Origin: JAKAWQ01 sp963840545
Lineage (GTDB): Bacteria > Pseudomonadota > Alphaproteobacteria > Acetobacterales > Acetobacteraceae
Reading direction: 5' to 3'
Length of the DNA stretch: 64,000 bases
Assembly (NCBI GenBank): GCA_963840545.1
Contig: CAWIZE010000016.1
Span: 1-64,000, forward strand
Shown: positions 52,780 to 61,160 of the stretch, piece after piece
Layout of the letters: every line of letters starts with the position of its first letter
How positions within the stretch are numbered: position 1 is the stretch's first letter
Notes under the pieces: generated by a model
Seen by the model: the letters and a program-made list of their open reading frames with translations, nothing else
The model's database searches: none
Told to the model about the DNA's origin: nothing
Made by a program: the position numbers and the translations under genes

Positions 52780-53379
52780 ATGAGCGAGATCCTGCGCCGG
52801 ACGATCGCCGCGGGCGGACGCTTTTCCGCCCGCCTCGAGACCGGCGATATCCTGCGCATCGTCGATCTCCACGGCCAGCAGGCGGTCGACTTTCTCGCCT
52901 TTGCCGCCAACCTGCCGGCGGACCGCTACAACGCCGCCAACACGATGAAGATGAACGGCACGATCTATCTCGGCAAAGGGACAAAGCTTTACTCCGAGCG
53001 GGCCGAGGCGCTGCTCACGATCGTCGCGGACACGCTCGGACGCCACGACACGATCGGCGGCTGCTGCAGTGCGGCGAGCAATTTCGCCCGTTACGGCATC
53101 AAGGATACGCCGAGCTGCCACGCGAACTTCACCGCCGAGCTTGCCTGCTGGTCGCTCGGGCCGGCCGATATCGTCGCCAATGTCAACTTCTTCATGAACG
53201 TGCCGGTGCGCCAGGACGGCACGATGGCGATCGAGCCCGGCCTCTCCAGGCCCGGCGATTACGTGGCGCTCTGTGCCGAACGCCCGGTGATCGCGGTGCT
53301 CTCGAACTGCCCGCAGCGGCACAATCCGGCGTCGGGCTTCAGTCCGACGCCGATCGAGGTCATCGTCACGCGCCCATGA
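52780..53379 (+). CDS. DUF1989 (urea carboxylase-associated) family protein
   Basis: A 199-residue single-domain protein of DUF1989. ILRIVDLHGQQAVDFLAFAA, YNAANTMKMNGTIYLGKGTK and HDTIGGCCSAASNFARYGI are the family blocks; the Cys-rich loop and nearby His residues are likely metal ligands. Relatives near urea or guanidine carboxylase form a carboxyguanidine deiminase of two homologous subunits (CgdA/CgdB); only one homologue is visible here. With urease and a ureohydrolase in the same window, a role in guanidine- or urea-type nitrogen use is plausible but unproven. Confidence 0.8.
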   Translation: MSEILRRTIAAGGRFSARLETGDILRIVDLHGQQAVDFLAFAANLPADRYNAANTMKMNGTIYLGKGTKLYSERAEALLTIVADTLGRHDTIGGCCSAASNFARYGIKDTPSCHANFTAELACWSLGPADIVANVNFFMNVPVRQDGTMAIEPGLSRPGDYVALCAERPVIAVLSNCPQRHNPASGFSPTPIEVIVTRP

Positions 53380-53404
53380 GCGCGAGCGCCGTCCGCGCCG
53401 GCGC

Positions 53405-53453
53405 GCCGTCCGGACGGCCCCGCCCTTCCAGGCCGGGGAGCTTCGGCTCCGGG
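53405..53453. terminator. Two GC hairpins between convergent genes
   Basis: GCCGTCCGGACGGC (53405-53418) is a perfect palindrome, and GGAGC TTCG GCTCC (53437-53450) is a stem capped by a stable TTCG loop. They lie between the convergent DUF1989 and chemoreceptor genes and probably end both transcripts, although no T run is present. Confidence 0.45.
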
Positions 53454-53460
53454 CCTTGCG

Positions 53461-55530
53461 CTATGCGGCGAGGCGCTGGTCGTGGGTGCGCATGCCGATA
53501 AGCAGGGCGTCGATGCCCTCGCGCAGCAGGCCGAGGCGCTGGTCGAGGTCGGCGGCGATGGAGCGGAGGCGTTCGGCGGCGCCGGAGGTGTCTTCGGTGC
53601 GCTGGCGCAGCCCGGCGATGCCGGTGGAGACGGTGCCGGTGCCGAGGGCGGCCTGCTGGACGGAGCGGGCGATCTCGTCGGTTGCGGCGCGCTGCTCCTC
53701 GACGGCGCTGGAGACGGTGGTGGCGATCAGCGTGAGGCCGCCGATGCGCTCGGCGACGCGGGTGATGGCGGCGACGAAGTCGCGTGTCTCGGCCTGGATG
53801 GAGGCGATCTGGGCGGCGATCTTGCCGGTTGCCTGGGCGGTCTGGTTGGCGAGGCTTTTGACCTCGCCGGCGACCACGGCGAAGCCCTTGCCGGCATCGC
53901 CGGCGCGGGCGGCCTCGATCGTTGCGTTGAGCGCGAGCAGGTTGGTCTGGCCGGCGATGTCCTCGATCAGTCGCACGACGTCGCCGATGCCGGTGGCGGT
54001 CTGGGCGAGGACCCCCACGCGCTCGGCCGAGCCGTTGGCGTCACCGGCGGCGCCCTCGACCGCGGTGGCGGCCTCGGCCATGCGGGCGGCGATCTCGCGG
54101 ATCGAGGCGGAGAGCTCCTCGGTGGCCGCCGCGAGCTGATCGACGCCGGCGGAGGCGCCGGCCGCGCTCCGGGCGATGGTGCCGGCCTCGCCGCGCGCGT
54201 TCTGGGCCAGCGCGTTGAGGTCTTCGGCGGTGCGCTTGAGGGTTCCGGCCGCGTCGGCGACGCCGGCGACGGCCTCGCCGGCGCGGCGCTCGAAGCCGGA
54301 GAGCAGCGCGGCGAGGCGCGCCGCCTCGGCGAGCTTTTCCTGCTGCTCGGCCGCGATGGCGGCGGCCATCCGCCGCGCCTCGGCCGCCCCCGCGCGGAGC
54401 GTCTCGACGGCGGCGGCGATGGCGCCGATCTCGTCGGTCCGGCCGCGGTCGGGCACGGTCGTTTCGAGCTCGCCGGCGGCGATCCGGCCAAGGGTCCCGG
54501 TCAGCCGGCCGAGCGGGGCGATCACCCGGCGCCAGCAGAGCACGCCGCCGACGAACGCCACCGCGATCGAGGCGAGCATCCCGAGCAGGGCCGCGGTGAG
54601 CCGGGTCAGCGCGGCGCCGCGCTCGTTCCGCGCCGTCCGCATGGCCGAGGCCAGCAATGCCTCGCGCGGCGCCGCCAGGGTCTCGAGCCAGGGCACCGCG
54701 AACGCATGCAACGCGGGTCCGGCATCGGCGCCCACGGCTCCGCCGCTCGCGACCACGATGTCGTGGCGGTAGCGGGGTTCAGCCACCGCCATGAACCCGT
54801 GGGCGATGTCGGCCAGCGCCTGGGCGCGCCCGGGGTCGGGCGGCAGCGCGGCGGCCTTGCGCTGCACCGCGGCCCAAAGCTCCTCGACCTGCCCGGTCAT
54901 GAACTCGAGCCGCGCCGGCGAGGCCGCGGCCGCCCGCGCGGCGCCCGCCCCAAGGTCCTGGAGGTCCTGGATCGTCAGCGAGGAACGCAATCCGGCGATC
55001 GCGCGCAGGCTCATCAGCAGATCGGCAAGGTCGGTCTCGGCCGCCACCCGCGGATCGGCCCGCATCAGCCGCGCCTGCAGCGTCACGTCGAGCCCGGCGA
55101 ACGAATTCACCAGCGCGGTCGGCGCGGCGACCACCGCCTTCGCCAGGTTCGGCACCGGCTTGCCGCCCGCCGCCCGGAACCGATCGAGCAGCCCGGCGAG
55201 GGTCTGCTCCTCCTGCTCGAGCTTCGCCACCGGCAGCTCAAGCGCCGCGGCAGACCGGCGGGCGGCGGCACGCTCCCGCGCGGCTTTGGCGAAGCTCGCC
55301 TCGTTGGCACCCATGGTGGTGTCCGCGGTGGCGAGCAGGACCAGCGGGCCGCGCTCCACCGCAGTGGCGACCGCGGCCTTCATGGAGAGGTCGAGCGCGC
55401 GGGTCAGCGCGATCGCCCGGCCGGCGTCGGCGGACGCCCGCCAGGAGCGGGCGACGATCCAACCCGAGGCGATGACGCCGGGCACGGCGACGATGAAGAG
55501 CGCAAAAAAGAACAACGTCCGGACCCGCAT
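53461..55530 (-). CDS. Methyl-accepting chemotaxis protein
   Basis: A 689-residue chemoreceptor. An N-terminal membrane segment (TLFFFALFIVAVPGVIASGW), a periplasmic helical sensor of about 270 residues and a second span (LLGMLASIAVAFVGGVLCW) are followed by a HAMP linker (RVIAPLGRLTGTLGRIAAGE). The long cytoplasmic coiled coil has the signalling tip GQTNLLALNATIEAARAG. The start at 55530 has GGAGGG five bases upstream. There is no C-terminal CheR-binding pentapeptide. The ligand is unknown. Confidence 0.93.
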   Translation of the reverse strand: MRVRTLFFFALFIVAVPGVIASGWIVARSWRASADAGRAIALTRALDLSMKAAVATAVERGPLVLLATADTTMGANEASFAKAARERAAARRSAAALELPVAKLEQEEQTLAGLLDRFRAAGGKPVPNLAKAVVAAPTALVNSFAGLDVTLQARLMRADPRVAAETDLADLLMSLRAIAGLRSSLTIQDLQDLGAGAARAAAASPARLEFMTGQVEELWAAVQRKAAALPPDPGRAQALADIAHGFMAVAEPRYRHDIVVASGGAVGADAGPALHAFAVPWLETLAAPREALLASAMRTARNERGAALTRLTAALLGMLASIAVAFVGGVLCWRRVIAPLGRLTGTLGRIAAGELETTVPDRGRTDEIGAIAAAVETLRAGAAEARRMAAAIAAEQQEKLAEAARLAALLSGFERRAGEAVAGVADAAGTLKRTAEDLNALAQNARGEAGTIARSAAGASAGVDQLAAATEELSASIREIAARMAEAATAVEGAAGDANGSAERVGVLAQTATGIGDVVRLIEDIAGQTNLLALNATIEAARAGDAGKGFAVVAGEVKSLANQTAQATGKIAAQIASIQAETRDFVAAITRVAERIGGLTLIATTVSSAVEEQRAATDEIARSVQQAALGTGTVSTGIAGLRQRTEDTSGAAERLRSIAADLDQRLGLLREGIDALLIGMRTHDQRLAA

Positions 55531-55698
55531 CCTGCCCTCCAAAGCGAGGCCGGCACCATGGCGCGCGGGCGATTGACGCCCGGTTAATCGGCCGGCGGCT
55601 CCAGCTCTGCGTTTCTCGCCTGCCAGGGCCTTCGTGCCGCATCTTCCCGCCCCTTGCCGCCGCACCATTTGGAGACAATCGGGCAACGGAGTGGAGCC

Positions 55699-55989
55699 AT
55701 GCGCCGCGTCTTGGGGTTGGTCCTGATCGGGGCATTCGTGCTCGCCGGCGCGTCGGGCGCGCTGGCTGCGGGGCCGACGCAATCCTATGGCGTGCAGGCC
55801 CCGGCGGTGCCCCAGCCGGCGGCACCGCCGGGCGCCGCGGCGCCTTCGCTCTCGATCCTCGGGCTGCCGGTGAGCGTCAACGCGCCGGTGGCCGCGCCCT
55901 ATTGCAACTGCGCGACGCAGAATTTCGGCGGCCAGCCCATGCGGGGCCCGGAAGCGCTGATCGTGCCCGCGCCCGACCGCCAGCAGTAA
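55699..55989 (+). CDS. Small secreted Pro/Ala-rich protein
   Basis: A 96-residue protein of no recognised family. A clear signal peptide (MRRVLGLVLIGAFVLAGASG, cleavage near ALAAG) is followed by a Pro/Ala-rich stretch, then a short tail with the Cys pair YCNCATQNFGG. GTGGAG precedes the ATG at 55699. It is divergent from the chemoreceptor gene. The two close cysteines could bind metal or form a disulfide in the periplasm. Confidence 0.6.
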   Translation: MRRVLGLVLIGAFVLAGASGALAAGPTQSYGVQAPAVPQPAAPPGAAAPSLSILGLPVSVNAPVAAPYCNCATQNFGGQPMRGPEALIVPAPDRQQ

Positions 55990-56111
55990 CCGCCGGGGAA
56001 GCCGGCCGGGGGCGGCGAAAGGCCGCCATCAAACGCGCGGCGCGGGGACCGGAGGCGTGGCGGAGGCGATTCGCGTGCTATGCGGGCCGGCGAGGGGAAG
56101 GCGCCGAGCGG

Positions 56112-57278
56112 ATGGATGTCGCCAAGGACGTGATTGTCGTCGGAGCCGGGATCAGCGGCGCCGCGAGCGCATACGAGCTCGCGCGCGCCGGGCTCTCCGT
56201 GACCCTGCTCGATCGCTACGCGCCCGCCGCCATGGCCTCCGGCTGGACGCTCGCCGGCGTGCGCCAGTCCGGCCGCCATCCGGCCGAGCTGCCGCTGGCG
56301 CGGGCGGCGGTGGCGCTCTGGCCCGCGCTCGGCGAGCAGCTCGGCGCCGATATTTTCTATCGCCGCGACGGCAACCTGAGGCTGGCGCGCAGCGCGGCCG
56401 AGCTCGCGGTGATCGAGACGCTCGTCCGCGAGCAGTCCGCGGCGGGCCTGCCGATCCGCCTGCTGCGCGGCGCCGGCGAGATCCGCGGCGTCACGTCCGC
56501 CGTTGCCGCGGAGGTGCTCGCCGCCTCGTTCTGCCCGACCGACGGCCACGCCGATCCGCATGCGACGGTCGCCGCCTATGTCGAGGCGGCGCGGCGGGCG
56601 GGCGCCCGGCTCCGCTTCGGCGAGCGCGCTCATGCGATCGAGATGGCGCGTGGCCGGGTCGTCGGCGTGCGCACCGATCGCGGGACGGCCGCGGCGGGCG
56701 CGGTGGTTCTCGCCGCGGGCGTGTTCGGCAACGAGCTGCTGCGGCCGCTCGGACTGGAGGTGCCGCTCGCCGTGCACGAGGTGACGGTGCTGCGCTCGGC
56801 GCCCGGGGAGACGGTGCTGCTTCCGGTGATCGGGGTCGCCAATGCCGATTGCGCCGGCCGCCAGGAGGTCGATGGCCGCTTCCGCGCGACCAGCGGCCTG
56901 CTGCCCTGGGACGGCGACTACAGCGACCAAGGCGGGCGCCCATCCGTCCGCCCCTCGGCCGCGTCGATCGCCGCGGTGGTGGAGAAATTCGCCGCGGTGG
57001 TGCCGTCCTTCCGCCAGGCGCGCATCGAGGCCGTCTGGGCCGGGCTGATCGACCTCACGCCGGATGCGCTGCCGGTGCTCGATGCGCCGGAATCCGTCGC
57101 CGGGCTGGCGATCGCCATGGGCTTCTCCGGGCACGGGTTCTGCCTGGGCCCGGTCACGGGGCAGATCATGGCGGCCCTGGTCCAGGGCGCCGCGCCGGCC
57201 CTGCCGATCGCGCCCTTCCGCCTCGCCCGCTTCGCCGCGCGGCCCGTGCAGGCCGCGCCGGCGACGCTGCACGGGTGA
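56112..57278 (+). CDS. FAD-dependent amino-acid oxidase/dehydrogenase (DadA-like)
   Basis: A 388-residue DAO-fold flavoprotein. VIVVGAGISGAASAYELARA binds FAD, DGHADPHATVAAYVEAARRA is the substrate-domain block of sarcosine oxidase and DadA relatives, and the C-terminal GFSGHGFCLGPVTGQIMAAL is the second FAD site. It has no signal peptide. The ATG at 56112 is chosen; the open frame continues upstream without meaning. Likely substrates are D-amino acids, N-methyl amino acids or glycine; the sequence does not decide. Confidence 0.85.
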   Translation: MDVAKDVIVVGAGISGAASAYELARAGLSVTLLDRYAPAAMASGWTLAGVRQSGRHPAELPLARAAVALWPALGEQLGADIFYRRDGNLRLARSAAELAVIETLVREQSAAGLPIRLLRGAGEIRGVTSAVAAEVLAASFCPTDGHADPHATVAAYVEAARRAGARLRFGERAHAIEMARGRVVGVRTDRGTAAAGAVVLAAGVFGNELLRPLGLEVPLAVHEVTVLRSAPGETVLLPVIGVANADCAGRQEVDGRFRATSGLLPWDGDYSDQGGRPSVRPSAASIAAVVEKFAAVVPSFRQARIEAVWAGLIDLTPDALPVLDAPESVAGLAIAMGFSGHGFCLGPVTGQIMAALVQGAAPALPIAPFRLARFAARPVQAAPATLHG

Positions 57279-57374
57279 TGCCGAGGGCCGGGGGCATCCG
57301 CGGGCGCCCGCCGCCCGTATTCCAAGGGCCGCCTGATCCGGTTTTTTGCAATGTCCGCCGTGGCCCTGTTCCCC

Positions 57375-57434
57375 AGCCTGTTCGCCCCCAGCCTGTTCGC
57401 CCCGAGCCTGTTCGCCCCGAGCCTGTTCGCCTAT
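57375..57434. repeat. 15-nt tandem repeat, 4 copies, before the ECF sigma gene
   Basis: agcctgttcgccccg repeated four times (first and last with end changes). It lies just upstream of the proposed start of the sigma factor. If translation began at the ATG at 57351 it would encode PSLFA four times. Confidence 0.92.
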
Positions 57435-57461
57435 CGTGGCGTGCAGAGGGTCCGGCCTGCG

Positions 57462-58037
57462 ATGGAAGAGGACATGTTGCGGCCGGACGCGGCCGGTGAA
57501 GAGGGCGCCAGCCTGTCCGCCGATCTTCTGGGCCGCATCGCCACCGGGGACCGGGCGGCGTTCCGCCGGCTCTATGACCTCCTCGCGCCGCGGCTCTACG
57601 GGGTCGCCCTGCGCATCGTCGGCGAGCGCGGCTTGGCCGCGGACGCGCTGCAGGACGCCTTCATCCAGGTCCTCAACCAATCCGGCCGGTTCGATCCGGC
57701 GCGCGGCAGCGCCGAGGCCTGGCTGGTCAGCCTGGTCCGCTATCGCGCGCTCGACATCGTCCGCGGCCGCCGGCGCGAGGTGCTCGGCTTCGAGCCCGCG
57801 GACGCGGCGCTGGATCAGCCCGACGCGCTCGCCCTTCTCAGCGCCGACGAGGACGGGAGGGCGCTGCGCGCCTGCCTCGAGGCGCTGGAGGCGGACCGCC
57901 GCCGCCTGATCGAGCTCGCCTTCATCGAGGGGTTTTCCCAGGCCGAGCTTGCCGCCCGCTTCCGCCTGCCGCTCGGGACGGTCAAGTCTTCCATCCGTCG
58001 CGGCCTCCTCAAGCTCCGGGAGTGTCTCGGGCGATGA
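57462..58037 (+). CDS. ECF-type RNA polymerase sigma factor
   Basis: A 191-residue extracytoplasmic-function sigma factor. Region 2 is GDRAAFRRLYDLLAPRLYGV through DALQDAFIQVLNQ, with the core-binding helix, and region 4 is RLIELAFIEGFSQAELAARF then LPLGTVKSSIRRGLLKLRE, the -35-reading helix-turn-helix. I prefer the ATG at 57462; an ATG at 57351 would add 37 residues made largely of a tandem repeat. It overlaps its anti-sigma gene by four bases, so it should be held inactive until a signal releases it. Confidence 0.92.
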   Translation: MEEDMLRPDAAGEEGASLSADLLGRIATGDRAAFRRLYDLLAPRLYGVALRIVGERGLAADALQDAFIQVLNQSGRFDPARGSAEAWLVSLVRYRALDIVRGRRREVLGFEPADAALDQPDALALLSADEDGRALRACLEALEADRRRLIELAFIEGFSQAELAARFRLPLGTVKSSIRRGLLKLRECLGR

Positions 58038-58732
58038 GCGGCAGCGGCGAGGAACGCGACCTGGCGGCCGCCGAGTTCGTGCTCGGCACGCTCGATCCGG
58101 CGGCCGCCCGGGCGCTGGCGCGCGCGGCCGCGACCGATCCCGCGCTCGCCGCCGCGCTCGCCGCCTGGGAGCGCCGCCTCGCCCCGCTCGCGCGGCTGGT
58201 GGCGCCGGTCGATCCGCCCGCCGGGCTCTGGCCGCGGATCGCGGCCGCCACGGCATCGCCCAGGGTCAACTGGCCGCGCGTCTTCGCCCGCGCCTGGCAG
58301 AGCCTGGGGTTCTGGCGCTTGGCGACCGCCGGCGCCCTGGCGGTCGCCGCAAGTCTTGCCGGCTTCATCGTGCTGCGCCCGCCCCCGCGCCCGCCGGCGG
58401 GACCGATGTACATGGCGAGCATCGCGCCGATGGGATCGCACACGCCGCTGTTCGTGGCCGAGATGCGGCCGGGCGGCGGGCTGATGGTCCATGCGCTCGC
58501 GCCGATGAGGCTCGCGCACGGCATGGCGCTGGAGCTTTGGGCCAAGCCCGCCGGCGCGAAAGCCATGACGGCGCTCGGGATGGTGCCGGCGAGCGGCCGG
58601 CGCGTCCGGCTGGCCGCCAATATCAGCGACGGCGCGGAGCTGATGATCAGCCTCGAGCCTGCCGGCGGCGCGCCGGGCGGCGCGCCCACCGGGCCCATGC
58701 TCTATGAGGGCCGCCTCACGCGGGTGGATTGA
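58034..58732 (+). CDS. Anti-sigma factor (RskA-like)
   Basis: A 232-residue membrane anti-sigma factor. The N-terminus binds sigma (LAAAEFVLGTLDPAAARALA, then ALAAWERRLAPLARLVAPV). A single membrane span (ATAGALAVAASLAGFIVL) follows at about residues 100-118, then the periplasmic RskA domain with LELWAKPAGAKAMTALGMVP. The ATG overlaps the sigma stop as ATGA. Regulated proteolysis of such proteins frees the sigma factor. Confidence 0.88.
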   Translation: MSGSGEERDLAAAEFVLGTLDPAAARALARAAATDPALAAALAAWERRLAPLARLVAPVDPPAGLWPRIAAATASPRVNWPRVFARAWQSLGFWRLATAGALAVAASLAGFIVLRPPPRPPAGPMYMASIAPMGSHTPLFVAEMRPGGGLMVHALAPMRLAHGMALELWAKPAGAKAMTALGMVPASGRRVRLAANISDGAELMISLEPAGGAPGGAPTGPMLYEGRLTRVD

Positions 58733-58744
58733 ACCGCGCGCGGC

Positions 58745-59683
58745 TCAGCCGGGGCGCGCCAGCAGCCCGAGCTGCCCGGCGAGCAGCAGCATCGCCTCGG
58801 CGATCATGTGGGCGCAGAGATGTGCCGCCAGGCCGCCGATATCCTGGGCCGGGCTCACGGTGTTGAAGTCCATCGCCACGATCTCGAGCCCGGCGAGCGC
58901 GCGCATCAGCGCGATGCCCTCGCGCGCCGAGAGCCCGCCCCAGGAAGGCGTGCAGACCCCGGGGGCGATGGCGGGGTCGAACACGTCCATGTCCCAGCAG
59001 AGATAGACCGGCCGGCCGGCGACGGCGTCGCCGAACTCGGCGATCGTCTGGGCGAAGCCGCGGGCGAGCAGCTCGTCGATCGAGACCACCCGGAAGCCGA
59101 GCGCCTGCGAGCGGGCGAGGACGCCGGAGCGGAAGGTGAAGCCGCGGATCCCGACATGCCAGGAGAGCGCGGGGTCGATCGCGCCGTCCTCGGCGGCGCA
59201 GGTGAACTGCGTCGTCGGGTTGTAGCGGTCGGCGGGATCGGCCGGATAATCGTCGGTGTGGCTGTCGATATGCAGGGCGACGAGCCCGGGGTGCCGGCGC
59301 CCGGCGGCGCGCATCAGCGGCAGCGAGATCGCGCCGTCCCCGCCGATGCCGATCGGCACCGCGCCGGCATCGAGCACGGCGAGTGCCGCGGCCGCGATCC
59401 GCGGCAGCGCCTCGGCCGGCCTGCCGGGCATGATTGCGACATCGCCACAATCGACCGCGCCGAGCAGCGCCGGCACGTCCGCATCCCCGATCAAGGGGTG
59501 ATAGCGGCGGATCAGCCGCGATTCCCGGCGCACCGCGGCCGGCCCCTCCCGGGCGCCGACGCGGAAAGGGTGGCTGCCGCAATCGAACGGCACGCCGAGC
59601 ACGCCCACGCGGCTGCCCGGTCCGGGCAAGCCGGCGGGCAGGCCGAGGAAGGTTTCGGGCGGGCGGAAGAGCGGCGCGTCCAT
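58745..59683 (-). CDS. Divergent ureohydrolase (arginase/agmatinase family)
   Basis: A 312-residue member of the arginase fold. Metal motifs DSHTD (140-144) and WDMDVFDP (231, 233) are kept. However, the first motif is GGDG at 114-117, where family members have GGDH and the His is a manganese ligand. The late motif reads MDFNTVSPAQD, where the usual Glu of VEV.P..D is Thr. Loss of a metal ligand and of the guanidinium-contacting Glu implies another substrate or chemistry. The NIPSNAP gene lies 12 bases upstream in the same direction. A standard agmatinase is unlikely. Confidence 0.8.
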   Translation of the reverse strand: MDAPLFRPPETFLGLPAGLPGPGSRVGVLGVPFDCGSHPFRVGAREGPAAVRRESRLIRRYHPLIGDADVPALLGAVDCGDVAIMPGRPAEALPRIAAAALAVLDAGAVPIGIGGDGAISLPLMRAAGRRHPGLVALHIDSHTDDYPADPADRYNPTTQFTCAAEDGAIDPALSWHVGIRGFTFRSGVLARSQALGFRVVSIDELLARGFAQTIAEFGDAVAGRPVYLCWDMDVFDPAIAPGVCTPSWGGLSAREGIALMRALAGLEIVAMDFNTVSPAQDIGGLAAHLCAHMIAEAMLLLAGQLGLLARPG

Positions 59684-59695
59684 CCGTCCTCTGGT

Positions 59696-60022
59696 CTAGC
59701 GGACGGACGAGAAGGACGTGGGATCGAGGAAGGAATTGGTGATCGTCGCGACGATCGGGCCGTCGCGCTCGGTCTCGGCGCGCTTGGCGATCCATTCCGG
59801 GTCGACCATGAAGCCCGCCCATTTCTTCTCCCGCTCGGCGAGCGAGTCCCAGGCGAGCATGTAGTAGAGGTCGTGGTTCGAGGAGCCGACGAGCACCGTC
59901 CAGAATCCGGCCTGGCGGATGCCGTGGCGCTGCCAGATCCCGAGCGTGATGGTGTCGAACCGCTTGAGCAGCGCCGGCAGCCGGCCCGGCATGCAGTGAT
60001 AGACGCGGAGCTCGTAGATCAT
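59696..60022 (-). CDS. NIPSNAP family protein
   Basis: A 108-residue dimeric alpha-beta barrel protein. MIYELRVYHCMPGRLPALLK and FWTVLVGSSNHDLYYMLAWD then REKKWAGFMVDPEW are the NIPSNAP family blocks. Members have no agreed catalytic function. The ATG at 60022 has GGGAGGA eight bases upstream. It is 12 bases ahead of the ureohydrolase gene and likely cotranscribed with it. Confidence 0.87.
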   Translation of the reverse strand: MIYELRVYHCMPGRLPALLKRFDTITLGIWQRHGIRQAGFWTVLVGSSNHDLYYMLAWDSLAEREKKWAGFMVDPEWIAKRAETERDGPIVATITNSFLDPTSFSSVR

Positions 60023-60077
60023 CGGACGGTTCCTCCCGTGGGGGCTCGAGCGGGGAGGATAGCGGAGGGGTCCGGCG

Positions 60078-60863
60078 CTAGGGAGGGGCGGTCGCGAGCA
60101 GAAAGAACCGGCGAAAGGGGAAGAGGGTCGTGCCGTCCGGCCGCGGCGGATGATGCGGGCGGAGCGCGGCGGCGTAGGCCTCGCGGAATTCGCTCCGCTC
60201 CGGCTCGGCGAGGGCATCGAGATAGGGGCGGAGGCTGGTGCCCATCGCCCATTGCAGCACCGCGTCCGGCCCGGTGAGCGCGTGGAGGTAGATCGTCTCC
60301 CAGAGCTCGATCGTGGCCGCGCGCGGCTTGAGCAGGTCCCAGTACTCCGCCGGCTCGAGGATTTTTACGGACGGGCCGATGCGGGCGAGCGTTGCCGCCC
60401 AGGGCCCCTCGTGCGCGATTTTCTGTTGGAGTGTGCGGAAGGGGGCCTGATCCATCGCCGGCATCTGCACCGCCAGCACGCCGCCGGGGGCGAGAAAGGA
60501 GAAGAGGCGGGGGAGGAGAGTGTGGTGGTCGGGCAGCCATTGCAGGGCGGCATTGGAGAAAAGCACGTCCGGCGCGCGGTCGGGGGTAAAGGTGGCGGGC
60601 ACGAACTCGGCGATGTCGGCGCGCGCGAACCGGCAGCCGGGCGCGCCGGCGCGGGCGCGGGCGAGCATCTCCTCCGAACCGTCGAGCCCGAGGATTTCCG
60701 CCGCCGGCCAGCGCCGGGCGAGCAGGGCGGTGACGTTGCCGGCGCCGCAGCCGAGATCGACGACATGGGCGGGCGCCTCGGCCGGCACACGGGCCAGCAG
60801 ATCGAGCGCGGGGCGCAGGCGCTCCGAGCCGAAGCGCAGGTACTGCGCCGGATCCCAGCTCAA
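60078..60863 (-). CDS. tam: Trans-aconitate 2-methyltransferase
   Basis: A 261-residue SAM methyltransferase. MSWDPAQYLRFGSERLRPAL is the highly conserved Tam start, VVDLGCGAGNVTALL is motif I, and FSNAALQWLPDH and PAEYWDLLKP are family-specific. It methylates trans-aconitate, an inhibitor of the citric acid cycle formed from cis-aconitate. Its ATG overlaps the stop of the small membrane protein gene upstream. Confidence 0.9.
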   Translation of the reverse strand: MSWDPAQYLRFGSERLRPALDLLARVPAEAPAHVVDLGCGAGNVTALLARRWPAAEILGLDGSEEMLARARAGAPGCRFARADIAEFVPATFTPDRAPDVLFSNAALQWLPDHHTLLPRLFSFLAPGGVLAVQMPAMDQAPFRTLQQKIAHEGPWAATLARIGPSVKILEPAEYWDLLKPRAATIELWETIYLHALTGPDAVLQWAMGTSLRPYLDALAEPERSEFREAYAAALRPHHPPRPDGTTLFPFRRFFLLATAPP

Positions 60864-61087
60864 TGTCGTTCCCGATGCTGGTCCTGAGGCCGCTCGCGGT
60901 CGATGCGGTCGAAGGCGCGCTTGATCATGAAGAAGGCGTAGGCGATCGCGCCGAGGAAGACGAGGAGGGCGATGGTCCCGCCGGTGCCGGCCTGGTTGGC
61001 CGCGGCGTCCAGCAGCGCCAGGATGGCGACGACCGCCGCCAGCACGATCTGCACCCAGAAGGACATGGGGAAGGACGTGGGCACCAT
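60860..61087 (-). CDS. Small two-span membrane protein
   Basis: A 75-residue protein with two hydrophobic segments (WVQIVLAAVVAILALLDAAA and GTIALLVFLGAIAYAFFMI) and a charged tail (DRIDRERPQDQHRERH). GGAGG precedes the ATG at 61087. It overlaps the tam start by four bases, so the two are coupled. I recognise no family. Confidence 0.7.
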   Translation of the reverse strand: MVPTSFPMSFWVQIVLAAVVAILALLDAAANQAGTGGTIALLVFLGAIAYAFFMIKRAFDRIDRERPQDQHRERH

Positions 61088-61160
61088 TGCCTCCCTGCGG
61101 CCCGGGCGGGGAGCATTACCGGGGCGGACGGAGGAGGGCAATCCGGGCGGCTCAAGCCGT

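Noticed and set aside
53380..53460. Small gene between the DUF1989 and chemoreceptor genes
   Set aside because: The 81-bp gap holds only two GC hairpins and has no frame of useful length.
57351..57461. N-terminal extension of the ECF sigma factor encoding PSLFA repeats
   Set aside because: The usual length for this family begins at 57462, and the extra 37 residues come mostly from a tandem repeat like those in other gene-start regions.
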